Positions 8,187 through 17,119 of a DNA stretch of 44,160 nt are shown here, one piece after another (position 1 is the first letter of the stretch; the number at the start of each line of letters is the position of its first letter). The notes under the pieces are model-generated. The model worked only from the letters and a program-made list of their open reading frames with translations. It searched no databases and was not told where the DNA came from. The position numbers and the translations under genes are program-made. Source of the DNA: Ruminococcus sp. (GTDB taxonomy: Bacteria > Bacillota > Clostridia > Oscillospirales > Ruminococcaceae); NCBI GenBank assembly GCA_031262225.1, contig JAISIC010000007.1:1-44160 (forward strand), in the 5' to 3' direction.

Positions 8187-9602
8187 TTACGAAAGCTTAT
8201 ATTCAAACTTATCCTTCGGCAGTTCATCGGGTACGGGGACTGTATAGTTGCCGGAGAAGCAGGCGTCACACAACCCGCAGGGGTTCGGCACGAGGCTGTT
8301 CACGCCCTCAATGGACAGAAATCCGAGCGTGTCCGCTCCGATTTGTGCCCTTATTCCGTTGACATCCATCTTGCAGGCGATAAGATTATCTCTGCTGTCT
8401 ATATCAGTCCCGAAAAAGCAGGGGTTTTTGAAGGGCGGGCTTGAAATCCTTACATGGATTTCTTTCGCTCCCGCTTCGCGGACAAGGTTTATAATCCTTC
8501 TTGAAGTCGTACCGCGAACAATCGAATCGTCAACTAAGATAACCCTTTTGTCTCTGACGGTGTCGGACAAAACATTAAGTTTTATCCTCACCGAGTCGGT
8601 GCGGTCTGTCTGCTGCGGCTGAATAAAGGTTCTTCCCACATAGCGGTTTTTGATGAAGCCTACGCCATAGGGTATGCCGGAAGCACGTGATAATCCGAGT
8701 GCCGCATCAAGCCCGGAATCGGGAACGCCGAAAACTACGTCGGCTTCAACCGGGTATTCCTTCCATAGATATTCTCCCGCACGAAGCCTTGCATTATGCA
8801 CCGAAGCACCCGAAATAACCGAATCGGGGCGTGCAAAATAAACATATTCAAAGACACAGAGCGACGGCTTCACCTTGCCCACATGGGTAGTGATACTCCG
8901 CACGCCGCCCTCGTCGATAATAACAATCTCGCCCGGGGTTATGTCGCGGATGAACTTCGCTCCGATTGTGTCGAAAGCACAGGTTTCGGATGCTACAACA
9001 AATGCCGAATCGCCGAGTTTCCCTAAGGAAAGCGGTCTGAAACCGTTCGGATCTCTGCACGCTATCAGCTTTTTGGGCGACATTATCACGAGGGAATATG
9101 CTCCCGAGAGCTTTTCCATAGCCTTTTCGACCGCCTCTTCAATCGACGGTTCGACAAGGCGCATTTCGGTTATGGCGTAGCTTATGACCTCTGAATCGTT
9201 GGTGGAATGAAATATCCCGCCTCTCGATTCATATTCACGCCGCAGCGCCCCGGCATTGACAAGGTTTCCGTTATGTGCAATTGCCAGAGGTCCTTTCATG
9301 TGGCGGACAACCATCGGCTGGATATTCGCCCTTGAAGCCGTGCCGGTTGTGGAATATCTGCAGTGCCCCACCGCGATATTCCCGTTGCCGATTTTAGAAA
9401 GCTTTTCCTTGGTGAAGACGTCGTGAACAAGCCCCTCGTCCTTGTGGTACGAAAAGACACCCTTGTCGTTGACCACAATGCCGCAGGCTTCCTGTCCTCT
9501 GTGCTGGAGAGCATATAGCCCCAGATAGGTCTGCACCGCAACATCACTTGTGACATCCGAATATATGCCGAAAACACCGCATTCTTCATGCAAGCTATTC
9601 AT
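8187..9602 (-). CDS. purF: Amidophosphoribosyltransferase
   Basis: This enzyme makes phosphoribosylamine from PRPP and glutamine, the committed step of purine synthesis. The 471-residue protein has a 7-residue propeptide (MNSLHEE) before Cys8, the N-terminal nucleophile, followed by GVFGIYSD. Glutaminase blocks YALQHRGQEACGI and GHCRYSTTG are present, and the PRPP loop reads RVILVDDSIVRGTTSRR. C-terminal cysteines in the CGLCDAC segment fit the Bacillus-type iron-sulfur form. It lies 2 nt after purC. The last residues (FEYKLS) are followed at once by the inserted MNT antitoxin gene. Confidence 0.97.
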   Translation of the reverse strand: MNSLHEECGVFGIYSDVTSDVAVQTYLGLYALQHRGQEACGIVVNDKGVFSYHKDEGLVHDVFTKEKLSKIGNGNIAVGHCRYSTTGTASRANIQPMVVRHMKGPLAIAHNGNLVNAGALRREYESRGGIFHSTNDSEVISYAITEMRLVEPSIEEAVEKAMEKLSGAYSLVIMSPKKLIACRDPNGFRPLSLGKLGDSAFVVASETCAFDTIGAKFIRDITPGEIVIIDEGGVRSITTHVGKVKPSLCVFEYVYFARPDSVISGASVHNARLRAGEYLWKEYPVEADVVFGVPDSGLDAALGLSRASGIPYGVGFIKNRYVGRTFIQPQQTDRTDSVRIKLNVLSDTVRDKRVILVDDSIVRGTTSRRIINLVREAGAKEIHVRISSPPFKNPCFFGTDIDSRDNLIACKMDVNGIRAQIGADTLGFLSIEGVNSLVPNPCGLCDACFSGNYTVPVPDELPKDKFEYKLS

Positions 9603-9604
9603 AT

Positions 9605-10318
9605 TTAACCCAAAACTCTCTTAGATATTTCTTCGTATGCTTCAACTTCACCGCCCAAACTCCGGCGGAAACGGTCTTTATCAAGCTTCTCTTTAGTAAC
9701 GCTGTCCCAGAACCGACAGGTGTCGGGGGATATTTCATCTGCTAAGACTATCTGTCCGCTTGAAGTTTTCCCGAACTCTAACTTGAAGTCAACTAAAATT
9801 ATGCCGTCTTTTATGAGATAGTCTTTGAGAATTTCGTTTATCTTAAAGCTCATATCGGCTAAGGTCTTAAGCTCTTCTGTGGTTGCAATCCCCAAAGCCT
9901 TAATGTGGTAGGTGTTTATCATAGGGTCGCCGAGAGCATCGTCTTTATATGAAAATTCGAGGGTCGGGGAAAGCAGTTCTTTCCCTTCCTCAACGCCGAA
10001 ACGCTTTGAGAAAGAGCCTGCGGCGATATTTCTGATGATAACTTCGAGGGGGATTATCGTCACCTTCTTGACAATCGCCTCTCTGTCGGAGATTTCTTCA
10101 ATAAAGTGTGTCGGAATGCCCTTTTCTTCGAGCATCTTCATCAGGTGGTTTGTCAGCTTATTATTGATAACGCCCTTGCCGGTGATGGTACCCTTCTTCT
10201 CGCCGTTGAAAGCGGTTGCGTCGTCTTTGTAATCGACAATCACAAGGTCGGGGTCGGAAGTCGCGTAAACCCTTTTAGCCTTGCCCTCATAGAGCTGTGT
10301 TTCTTTTGTTATGTTCAT
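9605..10318 (-). CDS. purC: SAICAR synthetase
   Basis: PurC joins CAIR and aspartate with ATP to form SAICAR. The 237-residue length is typical. Motifs seen are [11 protein letters not shown] (ATP loop), [25 protein letters not shown] (CAIR binding), [13 protein letters not shown] and [14 protein letters not shown] (metal and substrate site). It abuts purE with no gap, and purF follows after 2 nt. Confidence 0.97.
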   Translation of the reverse strand: MNITKETQLYEGKAKRVYATSDPDLVIVDYKDDATAFNGEKKGTITGKGVINNKLTNHLMKMLEEKGIPTHFIEEISDREAIVKKVTIIPLEVIIRNIAAGSFSKRFGVEEGKELLSPTLEFSYKDDALGDPMINTYHIKALGIATTEELKTLADMSFKINEILKDYLIKDGIILVDFKLEFGKTSSGQIVLADEISPDTCRFWDSVTKEKLDKDRFRRSLGGEVEAYEEISKRVLG

Positions 10319-10807
10319 TTATAAAACCTCCTGAAGATTTTGGTCCTTAATTAAAACATCCGATTCCATCTTGTCCTTATAGCTGTCAAGGTAGTAGCCC
10401 AGATCTGTGTCAGACACGGCTAAAATCTGAATCGCTAAGATCGCCGCATTTTTTGCACCGTTAATCCCGACGGTTGCAACCGGCACTCCCGGCGGCATCA
10501 TGACGGTTGAAAGCAGTGCATCAAGCCCGTCGAGGGTCGATTTTATCGGTATGCCGATGACAGGCAAGGTGGTCTGTGCCGCGATTGCCCCTGCCAAGTG
10601 TGCTGCCATTCCCGCCGCACAGATGATAACCCCGAAGCCCGAATCTCTCGCCGTTTTTGCAAACGCCGCCGCCTGTCGGGGGGTTCGGTGGGCGGAGAAG
10701 ATATGTGCCTCAAATTCTACCCCGAACTCGCGAAAAAGGTCGAAAGCAGGCTCCAAAACAGGCAGATCTGAATCGGAACCCATGATAACTGCGATTTTTT
10801 TACTCAT
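10319..10807 (-). CDS. purE: N5-CAIR mutase, class I PurE
   Basis: PurE interconverts N5-CAIR and CAIR. The 162-residue protein shows MGSDSDLPVLEPA (phosphate site), SAHRTPRQA (with the catalytic His), and ICAAGMAAHLAGAIAAQTTLPVIGIPI, all of the class I form. No purK, its usual partner that makes N5-CAIR, lies in the window. It is the first gene of the purine operon: the promoter is about 38 nt upstream, with an AGGA ribosome site. Confidence 0.97.
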   Translation of the reverse strand: MSKKIAVIMGSDSDLPVLEPAFDLFREFGVEFEAHIFSAHRTPRQAAAFAKTARDSGFGVIICAAGMAAHLAGAIAAQTTLPVIGIPIKSTLDGLDALLSTVMMPPGVPVATVGINGAKNAAILAIQILAVSDTDLGYYLDSYKDKMESDVLIKDQNLQEVL

Positions 10808-10845
10808 ATATAATCCTCAAATAAAAGGGTACTTCTAACCTAATA

Positions 10846-10874
10846 ATTATACCACTTATTTTGCCTGTTGTCAA
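10846..10874 (-). promoter_or_regulatory. Sigma-A promoter of the purine operon
   Basis: On the minus strand there is a perfect TTGACA (10874-10869), a 17-nt spacer and a perfect TATAAT (10851-10846). Transcription should start near 10839, leaving a leader of only about 30 nt before purE. That is too short for a guanine or PRPP riboswitch, so any purine control must act at the promoter or through a repressor whose site I could not identify. Confidence 0.85.
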
Positions 10875-10908
10875 GAAAAACGCAAATTAAGTTTTTTTGA
10901 ATTTATTG

Positions 10909-10937
10909 TTGACATTGCCTAAATTTTATGGGATAAT
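10909..10937 (+). promoter_or_regulatory. Sigma-A promoter of the zinc-ribbon/solute-binding gene
   Basis: TTGACA (10909-10914), a 17-nt spacer and GATAAT (10932-10937) lie 34 nt before the ATG. An AGGAG ribosome site follows at 10958-10962. It diverges from the purine operon promoter, with 34 nt between the two -35 boxes. Confidence 0.8.
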
Positions 10938-10970
10938 AGTACTATAAACGTTTATTTAGGAGCTTACATA

Positions 10971-12626
10971 ATGGATCATATATTCTGCCCGAAATGCGGT
11001 TTCAAAAATGATATTAAAAATAAATTTTGTATGCAGTGCGGAGAGCAGCTCGCTTCTGTTAAAGCGGCTGTAATTAAGCCTACAACGCCGCCGCCGTCCC
11101 CGTTTGTTGAAACGCCTGTTATCCCCACGCCTATTGCCGCAAAAAAGAAATCCAATCCTGCCGTCATTATTGCAGGAATCGCGGGGGCTTTGCTTCTTTG
11201 TGTAGGAATAGGTTTCGGTGCCATAAAGCTTGTCGAGCTTGCGGGAGAGCTTGAGAGCATCCCCGTTTTTGAAGATATAGACAAAGAAGAGACAGAAGAC
11301 GAACCCGAAACTACCACAGAAGCGACAACCTCAGAGACGATTACAACCACAGAAGCGGTCGGGACTACGACTACAACAGAAGCTACAACTACAACAAAGC
11401 CCTCTTTACCTGACGAAGGCAAGGTCTTAAACATCTATGCCTACACCACCGAGCCGCGGGAAATCTTTGAAACATATTTCAATTCCGATTACGGTTATGA
11501 GCTTCCCGAAGACGTTGAGGTCAACTGGGAAATTATCGCCTCTGTTGATGGTGCGTATCAAGCTCTCCTTGATGAAAATCTCCCCGAAAACGATAATCTT
11601 CCCGCCGATGAAAGAATCGACCTTATTATACTTGAAAACTCCTTCGCGGGGGATTATATCTACGGCGATTACCTCATGAACGTCGCGGATTTGGGCTTCA
11701 CAGAATCCGACCTTTCCGATCAGTATAAATTTACCCATCAGCTTGCCTCTGACGGGGACGGCAACATAAAGGGGCTTGCATATCACGCCGCACCCTCCGC
11801 GTTTTACTATCGCCGTTCCTTTGCCAAAGAGGTTTTCGGTACAGATGAGCCGGATGAAATACAAAAAGAGCTCTCCTCTTGGGCAAGATTTGACGCCTCT
11901 GCTTGGGCACTTGACAGCTTCGGCTACTACATAACCGCCTCATATTCCGAGACTTTCCGACCGTTCCGCGACTCCTCGACCACCCCCGTTATTAATGCAG
12001 ACGGCAATTTAGAAGTTCCGCAGTCGTGGAGAGACTGGGCAGACCACGCCAAAAAATATCGGGACAATATCTTGGCACACTATGCAGAGCCTTGGAGCGA
12101 GAACTGGTATGGAAATATGAAGACCGAATCGCTTGCCTTCGGCTTCATAGGTCCGCTCTGGTTTGCCGACTATGTTTTAGCGGATAACACCGATTTTTAC
12201 GCCGACTGGGCAATCTGCGAAGGACCTGCACCGTCATATTGGGGCGGCTCGATGATATCGGCGGCGGCGGGGACAGACAACGAAGCACTTGCGGCAGAGA
12301 TAATGAAGTGTCTCACTCTCGACCCCGACGTCGCTTACGACCTTTCCGCTAACGGCATTGTTTACGCCAACTCGATTACCGCGATGAACAGGCTTTCGGC
12401 ATCTTCCGACGGCGAATACGGTCTCCTTGGCGGTCAAAACCCCTTTGAAGTGTTCAACAGAGCCGGTCAGAAGCTTGATCTGGGCGTTGTTTCCCCCAAC
12501 ACCGAAGACATTTCGGCAGAGTTCGCATACGCCATGTACGACTATATAGACAGTGAAGACACCTATCAAAGCTGCTATAACGACTTTTTGGGGTATGTGG
12601 AAAACGAATACGGGCTAACGCCGTAA
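10971..12626 (+). CDS. Membrane-anchored fusion: zinc ribbon, TM helix, solute-binding domain
   Basis: The 551-residue protein starts with a cytoplasmic zinc ribbon (Cys6, Cys9, Cys20, Cys23 in CPKCG...CMQCG). A Pro-rich stretch follows, then one transmembrane helix (about 64-90) and an acidic Thr/Glu-rich linker (about 100-145). From about residue 150 the sequence resembles an extracellular family 1 solute-binding protein (GKVLNIYAYTTEP, DLIILENSFAGDYI, YYRRSFAKEVFG, GFIGPLWFADYV). No transporter permease or ATPase is adjacent, so an uptake role is not evident; the inside/outside layout would also fit a sensor. The domain calls are good, the function is open. Confidence 0.75.
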   Translation: MDHIFCPKCGFKNDIKNKFCMQCGEQLASVKAAVIKPTTPPPSPFVETPVIPTPIAAKKKSNPAVIIAGIAGALLLCVGIGFGAIKLVELAGELESIPVFEDIDKEETEDEPETTTEATTSETITTTEAVGTTTTTEATTTTKPSLPDEGKVLNIYAYTTEPREIFETYFNSDYGYELPEDVEVNWEIIASVDGAYQALLDENLPENDNLPADERIDLIILENSFAGDYIYGDYLMNVADLGFTESDLSDQYKFTHQLASDGDGNIKGLAYHAAPSAFYYRRSFAKEVFGTDEPDEIQKELSSWARFDASAWALDSFGYYITASYSETFRPFRDSSTTPVINADGNLEVPQSWRDWADHAKKYRDNILAHYAEPWSENWYGNMKTESLAFGFIGPLWFADYVLADNTDFYADWAICEGPAPSYWGGSMISAAAGTDNEALAAEIMKCLTLDPDVAYDLSANGIVYANSITAMNRLSASSDGEYGLLGGQNPFEVFNRAGQKLDLGVVSPNTEDISAEFAYAMYDYIDSEDTYQSCYNDFLGYVENEYGLTP

Positions 12627-12631
12627 AAATA

Positions 12632-13327
12632 GGATATAATATAAACAGGGGCGAAAAATATGCCCGACTTGACATTATCGTTACACAGCCCGACGGAAAG
12701 AAGTTTAATGTTGAACTTCAAAACAGAGATGAACATAACTATAAAGAGCGTTCGGTATTTAACTGTTCAAAACTGTTTACAAGGGACGTGAAGGCGGGCG
12801 ACGAATATAAAGCCATCCCGAAAACAATATGTATTAACATTTTGCAATTCAAACTTTTTAAAAACGACAGATGGCGTTGCACTGTTTACCCGATTATTGA
12901 GGAGACGGGCGAGGTTGTGACACCGAAATGGGAGATAATATATTTTCAAACACCCTTTCTTCCGAAGGATAAGTCGAGCAGTTTAATTGAATGGCTGACA
13001 TTCTTTACCCTTGAAACAAAAAGCGAACTCACACTTATGAAAGAATATTCCGAAAACAGAACGGTTCACAAGGCATTGGAGGTTGTTGAGATGATGAATA
13101 ATTTCGGCAGATTAAAGGAAATTGCCCGTGCAAGAGAAGAGGCACACTTTAACGAATGGTGGCAGTTGGGCAGTGCAAAGCAGGCGGGCATTGAGATAGG
13201 CGAAGCAAATCGTAATTTTGAGATTGCCAAAAATCTGGCAAGCCTCGGGGTATCTCTTGAGCTCATCATGAAAGCAACGGGGTTGTCCGTTGAAGATATA
13301 CAAAACCTCAACGCAAACACCGAATGA
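12632..13327 (+). pseudogene. Rpn/PD-(D/E)XK nuclease-transposase family gene, 5'-truncated
   Basis: The frame matching the Rpn (recombination-promoting nuclease) family is already readable from about 12632 (NINRGEKYARLDIIVTQP) and carries the nuclease core: Asp in ARLDIIV and Glu-x-Gln in FNVELQNRDE. No ATG, GTG or TTG with a ribosome site precedes this core. The roughly 60 N-terminal residues that the family normally has are missing; the frame instead backs into the end of the solute-binding gene. Translation could begin only at GTG 12788, inside the core and after the catalytic residues, leaving 179 residues. It therefore looks like a decaying remnant. The C-terminus (GVSLELIMKATGLSVEDI) is the usual one and overlaps the next gene by 4 nt. 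Confidence 0.75.
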
Positions 13328-14052
13328 AACTCCTTAAAGCAACAATTGCCATCGCACCGCTTTTGATTATCGCGGTATTCACGATTTTTTATCTTGTCAA
13401 CTTCGCACACCTTTCGCCCTTGGAGCTTATCGAAGCGGTCACACGTTATGAACCGCCGTCGATAATCGTCGGCATGATAGTCATAATCACGCTTTTCGGG
13501 CTTAAATCGCTCTCGATGGTCTTCCCGATGGTCGTTTTGGTCGCGGCTTCGGGGATTATTTTCGATAATCTTTTTATCGCCCTTATCACAAACTTTTTGG
13601 GCGTGACTTTGCAGATAACCATTCCTTACGCCATCGGGCGTTATGCGGAGCGGGGCTTTGTTGAAAAGCTACTCAATAAACATAAAAATCTGCGTCGGGT
13701 TGAAGATTTCAAGAACGAAAACGAGCTGTTTTTATGCTATTTTCTGCGGGTTATAAACATCCTCCCCTGTGATGTGGTGAGTATGTATTTCGGGGCAAGC
13801 ACGCCGCGAGAGCACGACGCGACAAATCACTACACGCCCTCGCGGCGTGCCAGCACCCGGAATTATTATTTCGGCTCAATGGCGGGGATTCTTCCCGGAA
13901 TGATTGTCACGACCATTGCCGGGGCGGCTGTGACAGAGCCTCTCTCACCCCAGTTTATCATCTCGATTTCGGTCGAAGTCGCCTTTGCTCTCGGCTCGGC
14001 GATCTATTATTATTTCTATAAGAGAAAGAAAAAACTTGCAGATGTCAAATAG
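13324..14052 (+). CDS. VTT-domain (TVP38/TMEM64 family) membrane protein with an inserted palindrome
   Basis: The 242-residue integral membrane protein has hydrophobic segments near residues 7-27, 42-62, 66-90, 92-108, 185-205 and 208-230. The DedA/VTT-type motif FLCYFLRVINILPCDVVSMYFGAS is visible, with FGSMAGILPGM after it. In relatives these two blocks are nearly adjacent. Here about 19 extra residues (TPREHDATNHYTPSRRAST) intervene, encoded by an inverted-repeat element that keeps the frame. The family is linked to lipid scrambling or membrane transport; the role here is unknown. Its stop overlaps the mnmG start by 11 nt. Confidence 0.8.
   Translation: MKLLKATIAIAPLLIIAVFTIFYLVNFAHLSPLELIEAVTRYEPPSIIVGMIVIITLFGLKSLSMVFPMVVLVAASGIIFDNLFIALITNFLGVTLQITIPYAIGRYAERGFVEKLLNKHKNLRRVEDFKNENELFLCYFLRVINILPCDVVSMYFGASTPREHDATNHYTPSRRASTRNYYFGSMAGILPGMIVTTIAGAAVTEPLSPQFIISISVEVAFALGSAIYYYFYKRKKKLADVK
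13799..13850. repeat. In-frame palindromic insertion in the VTT gene
   Basis: Perfect 12-bp inverted repeats, GCACGCCGCGAG (13799-13810) and CTCGCGGCGTGC (13839-13850), enclose 28 bases. The GC content is much higher than in the flanking coding DNA. The insertion adds a hydrophilic loop of about 19 residues without breaking the frame. No second copy was seen in this window. Confidence 0.75.
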
Positions 14053-15952
14053 AATAGCCAAAATAGCAATAGTCGGGGCAGGACACGCCGGGGTTGAGGC
14101 AGCGGTAGCTGCCGCGCGCTTGGGTGTGGAAAGTCTGCTCTTTACAATAACCCTTGACAATATCGCGAATATGCCCTGCAATCCGTCAATAGGCGGGACT
14201 GCCAAGGGGCATTTGGTGCGTGAAATTGATGCTCTCGGCGGCGTTATGGGCAAAGCCGCAGACGACAACACCCTGCAATCGCGGATGCTCAATCTTTCAA
14301 AGGGTGCGGCTGTCCACTCGTTACGAGTGCAAGCCGACAGGGCTGCTTATCATATATATATGAAACACCTGGTTGAAAACACGCCGAATCTCCGTGTAAT
14401 TCAGGGCGAGGTTGCCGATATTGATATTCAAAATGGTGAAGTCAAAGGCGTTATCACTTCAAACGGCGTTTATTACCAGTGTCAAGCGGCGATAATCGCG
14501 ACAGGGACGTTTCTGAACGGGCTGTGCCACATGGGGACATATCATGTGAAAAGCGGTCCCGATTCGGTGCTTCCGGCGACAATGCTGTCTGATAGTCTGA
14601 AAAAAGCGGGGATAACCCTTAAACGCTTCAAGACAGGCACCCCTGCACGTGTTCACAAGCGGTCGATTGACTTTTCCGGCTTAGAAAGGCAGGACGGCGA
14701 TAGCTCTATAATCCCCTTTTCGTTTGAAGAAGAAGAACGTGTCCTCTCCAACAAGGTTTCGTGTTTCATTACATACACTAACGAGCGAACGCATGAAATA
14801 ATCAGGGAGAATCTGCACCGCTCGCCGCTTTTTGCAGGGATAATTGAGGGTGTCGGACCGAGATATTGCCCCTCCATTGAAGATAAAATCGTTCGGTTCG
14901 CCGACAAGAGCCGTCACCAGATTTTCTTAGAGCCGATGGGCATTAATACCGAGGAATACTATCTTCAAGGCATGAGCTCGTCGCTGCCTGTTGATGTTCA
15001 GGAAGCTTTCATTCACAGCATTAAAGGCTTAGAAAATGCCGAGATAATGCGTCCTGCCTATGCGATTGAATATGACTGCCTTGATTCAACCGAGCTCCTG
15101 CACACCCTTGAATTTAAGGCTGTAAAGGGCTTATATGGGGCAGGGCAGGCAAACGGCACTTCGGGATATGAAGAGGCGGCGGCACAAGGGCTTATAGCCG
15201 GGATTAATGCGGCTTTGAAGATTTTGGGGAAAAACCAGATAACTTTAACCCGCGACAGCTCATATATAGGGACTTTAATCGACGACCTTGTTATTAAAGG
15301 CACTTCCGACCCCTATCGCATGATGACCAGCCGCTCCGAATATCGGTTGCTTTTAAGGCAAGATAACGCGGACGAACGCCTAACGCCGTTGGGGCACGAA
15401 ATAGGCTTAATTTCGGATGAGCGTTATCAAAAATTTCTGCAAAAATACGAGCTTATCAAAGCCGAGGTTAAAAGGCTTAAATCTACAACAATTCCGCCGA
15501 GCGGGGAGCTCAATGATATTCTCATTTCAAAGGGGACTTCGGAGGTTTCAACCGGCGTGAAGCTTTCCGACCTGATTAAACGCCCGCAGATTTGTTATGA
15601 AGACCTTAAGGCTGTTGATATAACCCGCCCCGACCTTCCGAAAGCTGTTACAAACGAGGCGGAAATCCGCATTGAATATGAAGGCTACATAGCTTTGCAA
15701 AACGAACAGGCAGAGCGTATGCGGCGGCTTGAGGAAAATAAAATTCCCGAGGGAATAGAATATGGAAATATTCGCGGGCTTTCGCTTGAAGCTTCCGATA
15801 AGCTTTCAAAACTTATGCCGGCAACTTTGGGTGAGGCTTCGAGGGTTTCGGGGGTCAGTCCGGCTGATATAACTGTTTTGGCGTTACACATAAAGTCACG
15901 GAACAAGGAGAGGGGCGACGAAGGAGCGCCGACAACGCCATATGAATATTGA
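14042..15952 (+). CDS. mnmG: tRNA uridine 5-carboxymethylaminomethyl modification enzyme MnmG
   Basis: MnmG (GidA) works with MnmE to install cmnm5 at the wobble uridine of several tRNAs, using FAD and methylene-THF. The 636-residue length fits. The FAD-binding IVGAGHAGVEAAVAAARLG lies at the N-terminus, followed by NMPCNPSIGGTAKGHLVREIDALGG, the LNGLCHMGTYHVKSG region, GLYGAGQANGTSGYEEAAAQG and the tail PATLGEASRVSGVSPADI. The start at 14042 is chosen over an upstream in-frame codon because MSNRIAKIAIVGAGHAG places the dinucleotide fold at the usual distance. It overlaps rsmG by 11 nt. Confidence 0.97.
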   Translation: MSNRIAKIAIVGAGHAGVEAAVAAARLGVESLLFTITLDNIANMPCNPSIGGTAKGHLVREIDALGGVMGKAADDNTLQSRMLNLSKGAAVHSLRVQADRAAYHIYMKHLVENTPNLRVIQGEVADIDIQNGEVKGVITSNGVYYQCQAAIIATGTFLNGLCHMGTYHVKSGPDSVLPATMLSDSLKKAGITLKRFKTGTPARVHKRSIDFSGLERQDGDSSIIPFSFEEEERVLSNKVSCFITYTNERTHEIIRENLHRSPLFAGIIEGVGPRYCPSIEDKIVRFADKSRHQIFLEPMGINTEEYYLQGMSSSLPVDVQEAFIHSIKGLENAEIMRPAYAIEYDCLDSTELLHTLEFKAVKGLYGAGQANGTSGYEEAAAQGLIAGINAALKILGKNQITLTRDSSYIGTLIDDLVIKGTSDPYRMMTSRSEYRLLLRQDNADERLTPLGHEIGLISDERYQKFLQKYELIKAEVKRLKSTTIPPSGELNDILISKGTSEVSTGVKLSDLIKRPQICYEDLKAVDITRPDLPKAVTNEAEIRIEYEGYIALQNEQAERMRRLEENKIPEGIEYGNIRGLSLEASDKLSKLMPATLGEASRVSGVSPADITVLALHIKSRNKERGDEGAPTTPYEY

Positions 15953-16634
15953 TGAAGTTTTTAAAACGCAAAAAATAATTTTGTCGAAAACCGAGCTTAA
16001 GCAGTTTTCGACATATTCGACATTTCTGCGTGAATACAATGAAAAGGTGAACCTGACGGCGATAACCGACCCGGAAGAGATTGCAGTCAAGCACTTTTTG
16101 GACAGCGTTTTGCCTTTGACATTTATTGCAGAAGATGCGGAAAATCTTCTTGACATAGGCACGGGAGCGGGCTTTCCGGGCGTTCCGATGGCGATTATGA
16201 ACCCGAAAACGAGGGTGACGCTTCTTGAAGCAAACGGCAAGAAGATAGCCTTTCTTAACGAACTTGTTTCAAGGCTGTCGCTCCCGAATGTCACGGTGCT
16301 TTCGGGGCGGGCGGAAGACCTTGCGGCGGGTCCGCTTCGCGAATCTTTTGAAATCGTGACTGCAAGGGCATTTGCCCCCTTCTCTCAGCTTGTCGAATAC
16401 ACCATGCCCTTTGTTTCGCCCGGCGGAAATCTGCTTGTGATGAAGGGCTCTTCCGAGACCTATGAAGACGGGGCTTCGGCTGTTGAAGCACTCGGCGGCG
16501 ACCTTGAAGATTTTGTTGAGTACACTTTGCCTAATGGCGATATGAGAAGACTTTTTATAATCGAGAAGATATCAAAAACACCGCGAAAATATCCGCGTTC
16601 AAATGCTTTGATAAAAAAATCGCCTCTTAAATAA
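15942..16634 (+). CDS. rsmG: 16S rRNA (guanine527-N7)-methyltransferase RsmG
   Basis: RsmG (GidB) methylates G527 of 16S rRNA with SAM. The 230-residue protein shows YNEKVNLTAITDPEEIAVKHFLDS, the SAM-binding LLDIGTGAGFPGVPMAI and the ARAFAPFSQLVEY block. It overlaps mnmG, as in many bacteria where these genes lie near oriC; no parA, parB or dnaA is visible here. Confidence 0.96.
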   Translation: MNIDEVFKTQKIILSKTELKQFSTYSTFLREYNEKVNLTAITDPEEIAVKHFLDSVLPLTFIAEDAENLLDIGTGAGFPGVPMAIMNPKTRVTLLEANGKKIAFLNELVSRLSLPNVTVLSGRAEDLAAGPLRESFEIVTARAFAPFSQLVEYTMPFVSPGGNLLVMKGSSETYEDGASAVEALGGDLEDFVEYTLPNGDMRRLFIIEKISKTPRKYPRSNALIKKSPLK

Positions 16635-16645
16635 AGGAATATATC

Positions 16646-17110
16646 ATGCACGAGGAAATAAAAAAGGCATATACCTATGCGACAAATCTGCTTGAGATAA
16701 AAAGCTATTCTGTTGCGAAGCTTCGCGACAAGATTTTGTCGCGATATTCAAGTGATGCCGCCGATGAGGTTATAAACCGCCTTATCACAGAGGGCTATCT
16801 TAACGACCGAAAGTTTGCCCGCCACGCCGCCGAATATATGGCAGAGGTGAAGAAGTTCGGGGCATATCGGATAAAAAAAGAGCTTTTTGTCAAGGGTATT
16901 GCAAAGGACCTTATTGAGGAGGTTATGGCAGATATCGAAACCGACGATGTGGATAATATCATAGCGAGGATCAAGAAAAAATATTCGGGGAACCTTGAAA
17001 CCCCGGCGGGCGAGCAGAAGATTATCACGGCTATGACCAGATACGGGTTCAAATATTCGGATATTATTAAGGCGATAAAGAGGATGAAGGAAGAGCTTAT
17101 TACGCTTTAG
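16646..17110 (+). CDS. recX: Regulatory protein RecX
   Basis: RecX binds RecA filaments and limits recombinase activity. The 154-residue length is typical of the family. Characteristic segments are YATNLLEIKSYSVAKLRDKI, VINRLITEGYLNDRKFARHAAEY and GAYRIKKELFVKGI, three helical RecX repeats. An AAAGGA site precedes the ATG. It starts 11 nt after rsmG, so it belongs to the mnmG-rsmG run. Confidence 0.92.
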   Translation: MHEEIKKAYTYATNLLEIKSYSVAKLRDKILSRYSSDAADEVINRLITEGYLNDRKFARHAAEYMAEVKKFGAYRIKKELFVKGIAKDLIEEVMADIETDDVDNIIARIKKKYSGNLETPAGEQKIITAMTRYGFKYSDIIKAIKRMKEELITL

Positions 17111-17119
17111 GGGAGAAAT

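Noticed and set aside
10808..10845. A purine or guanine riboswitch upstream of purE
   Set aside because: The leader from the predicted start site to purE is only about 30 nt, too short for any known purine riboswitch.
10976..11434. Antisense ORF opposite the Thr-rich linker
   Set aside because: The long Val-rich reading is a shadow of the ACA/GAA-rich linker codons; no ribosome site or homology.
12660..12760. ATG at 12660 as the start of the Rpn gene
   Set aside because: It is in a different frame and gives no nuclease motif; the family match is in the frame without a start codon.
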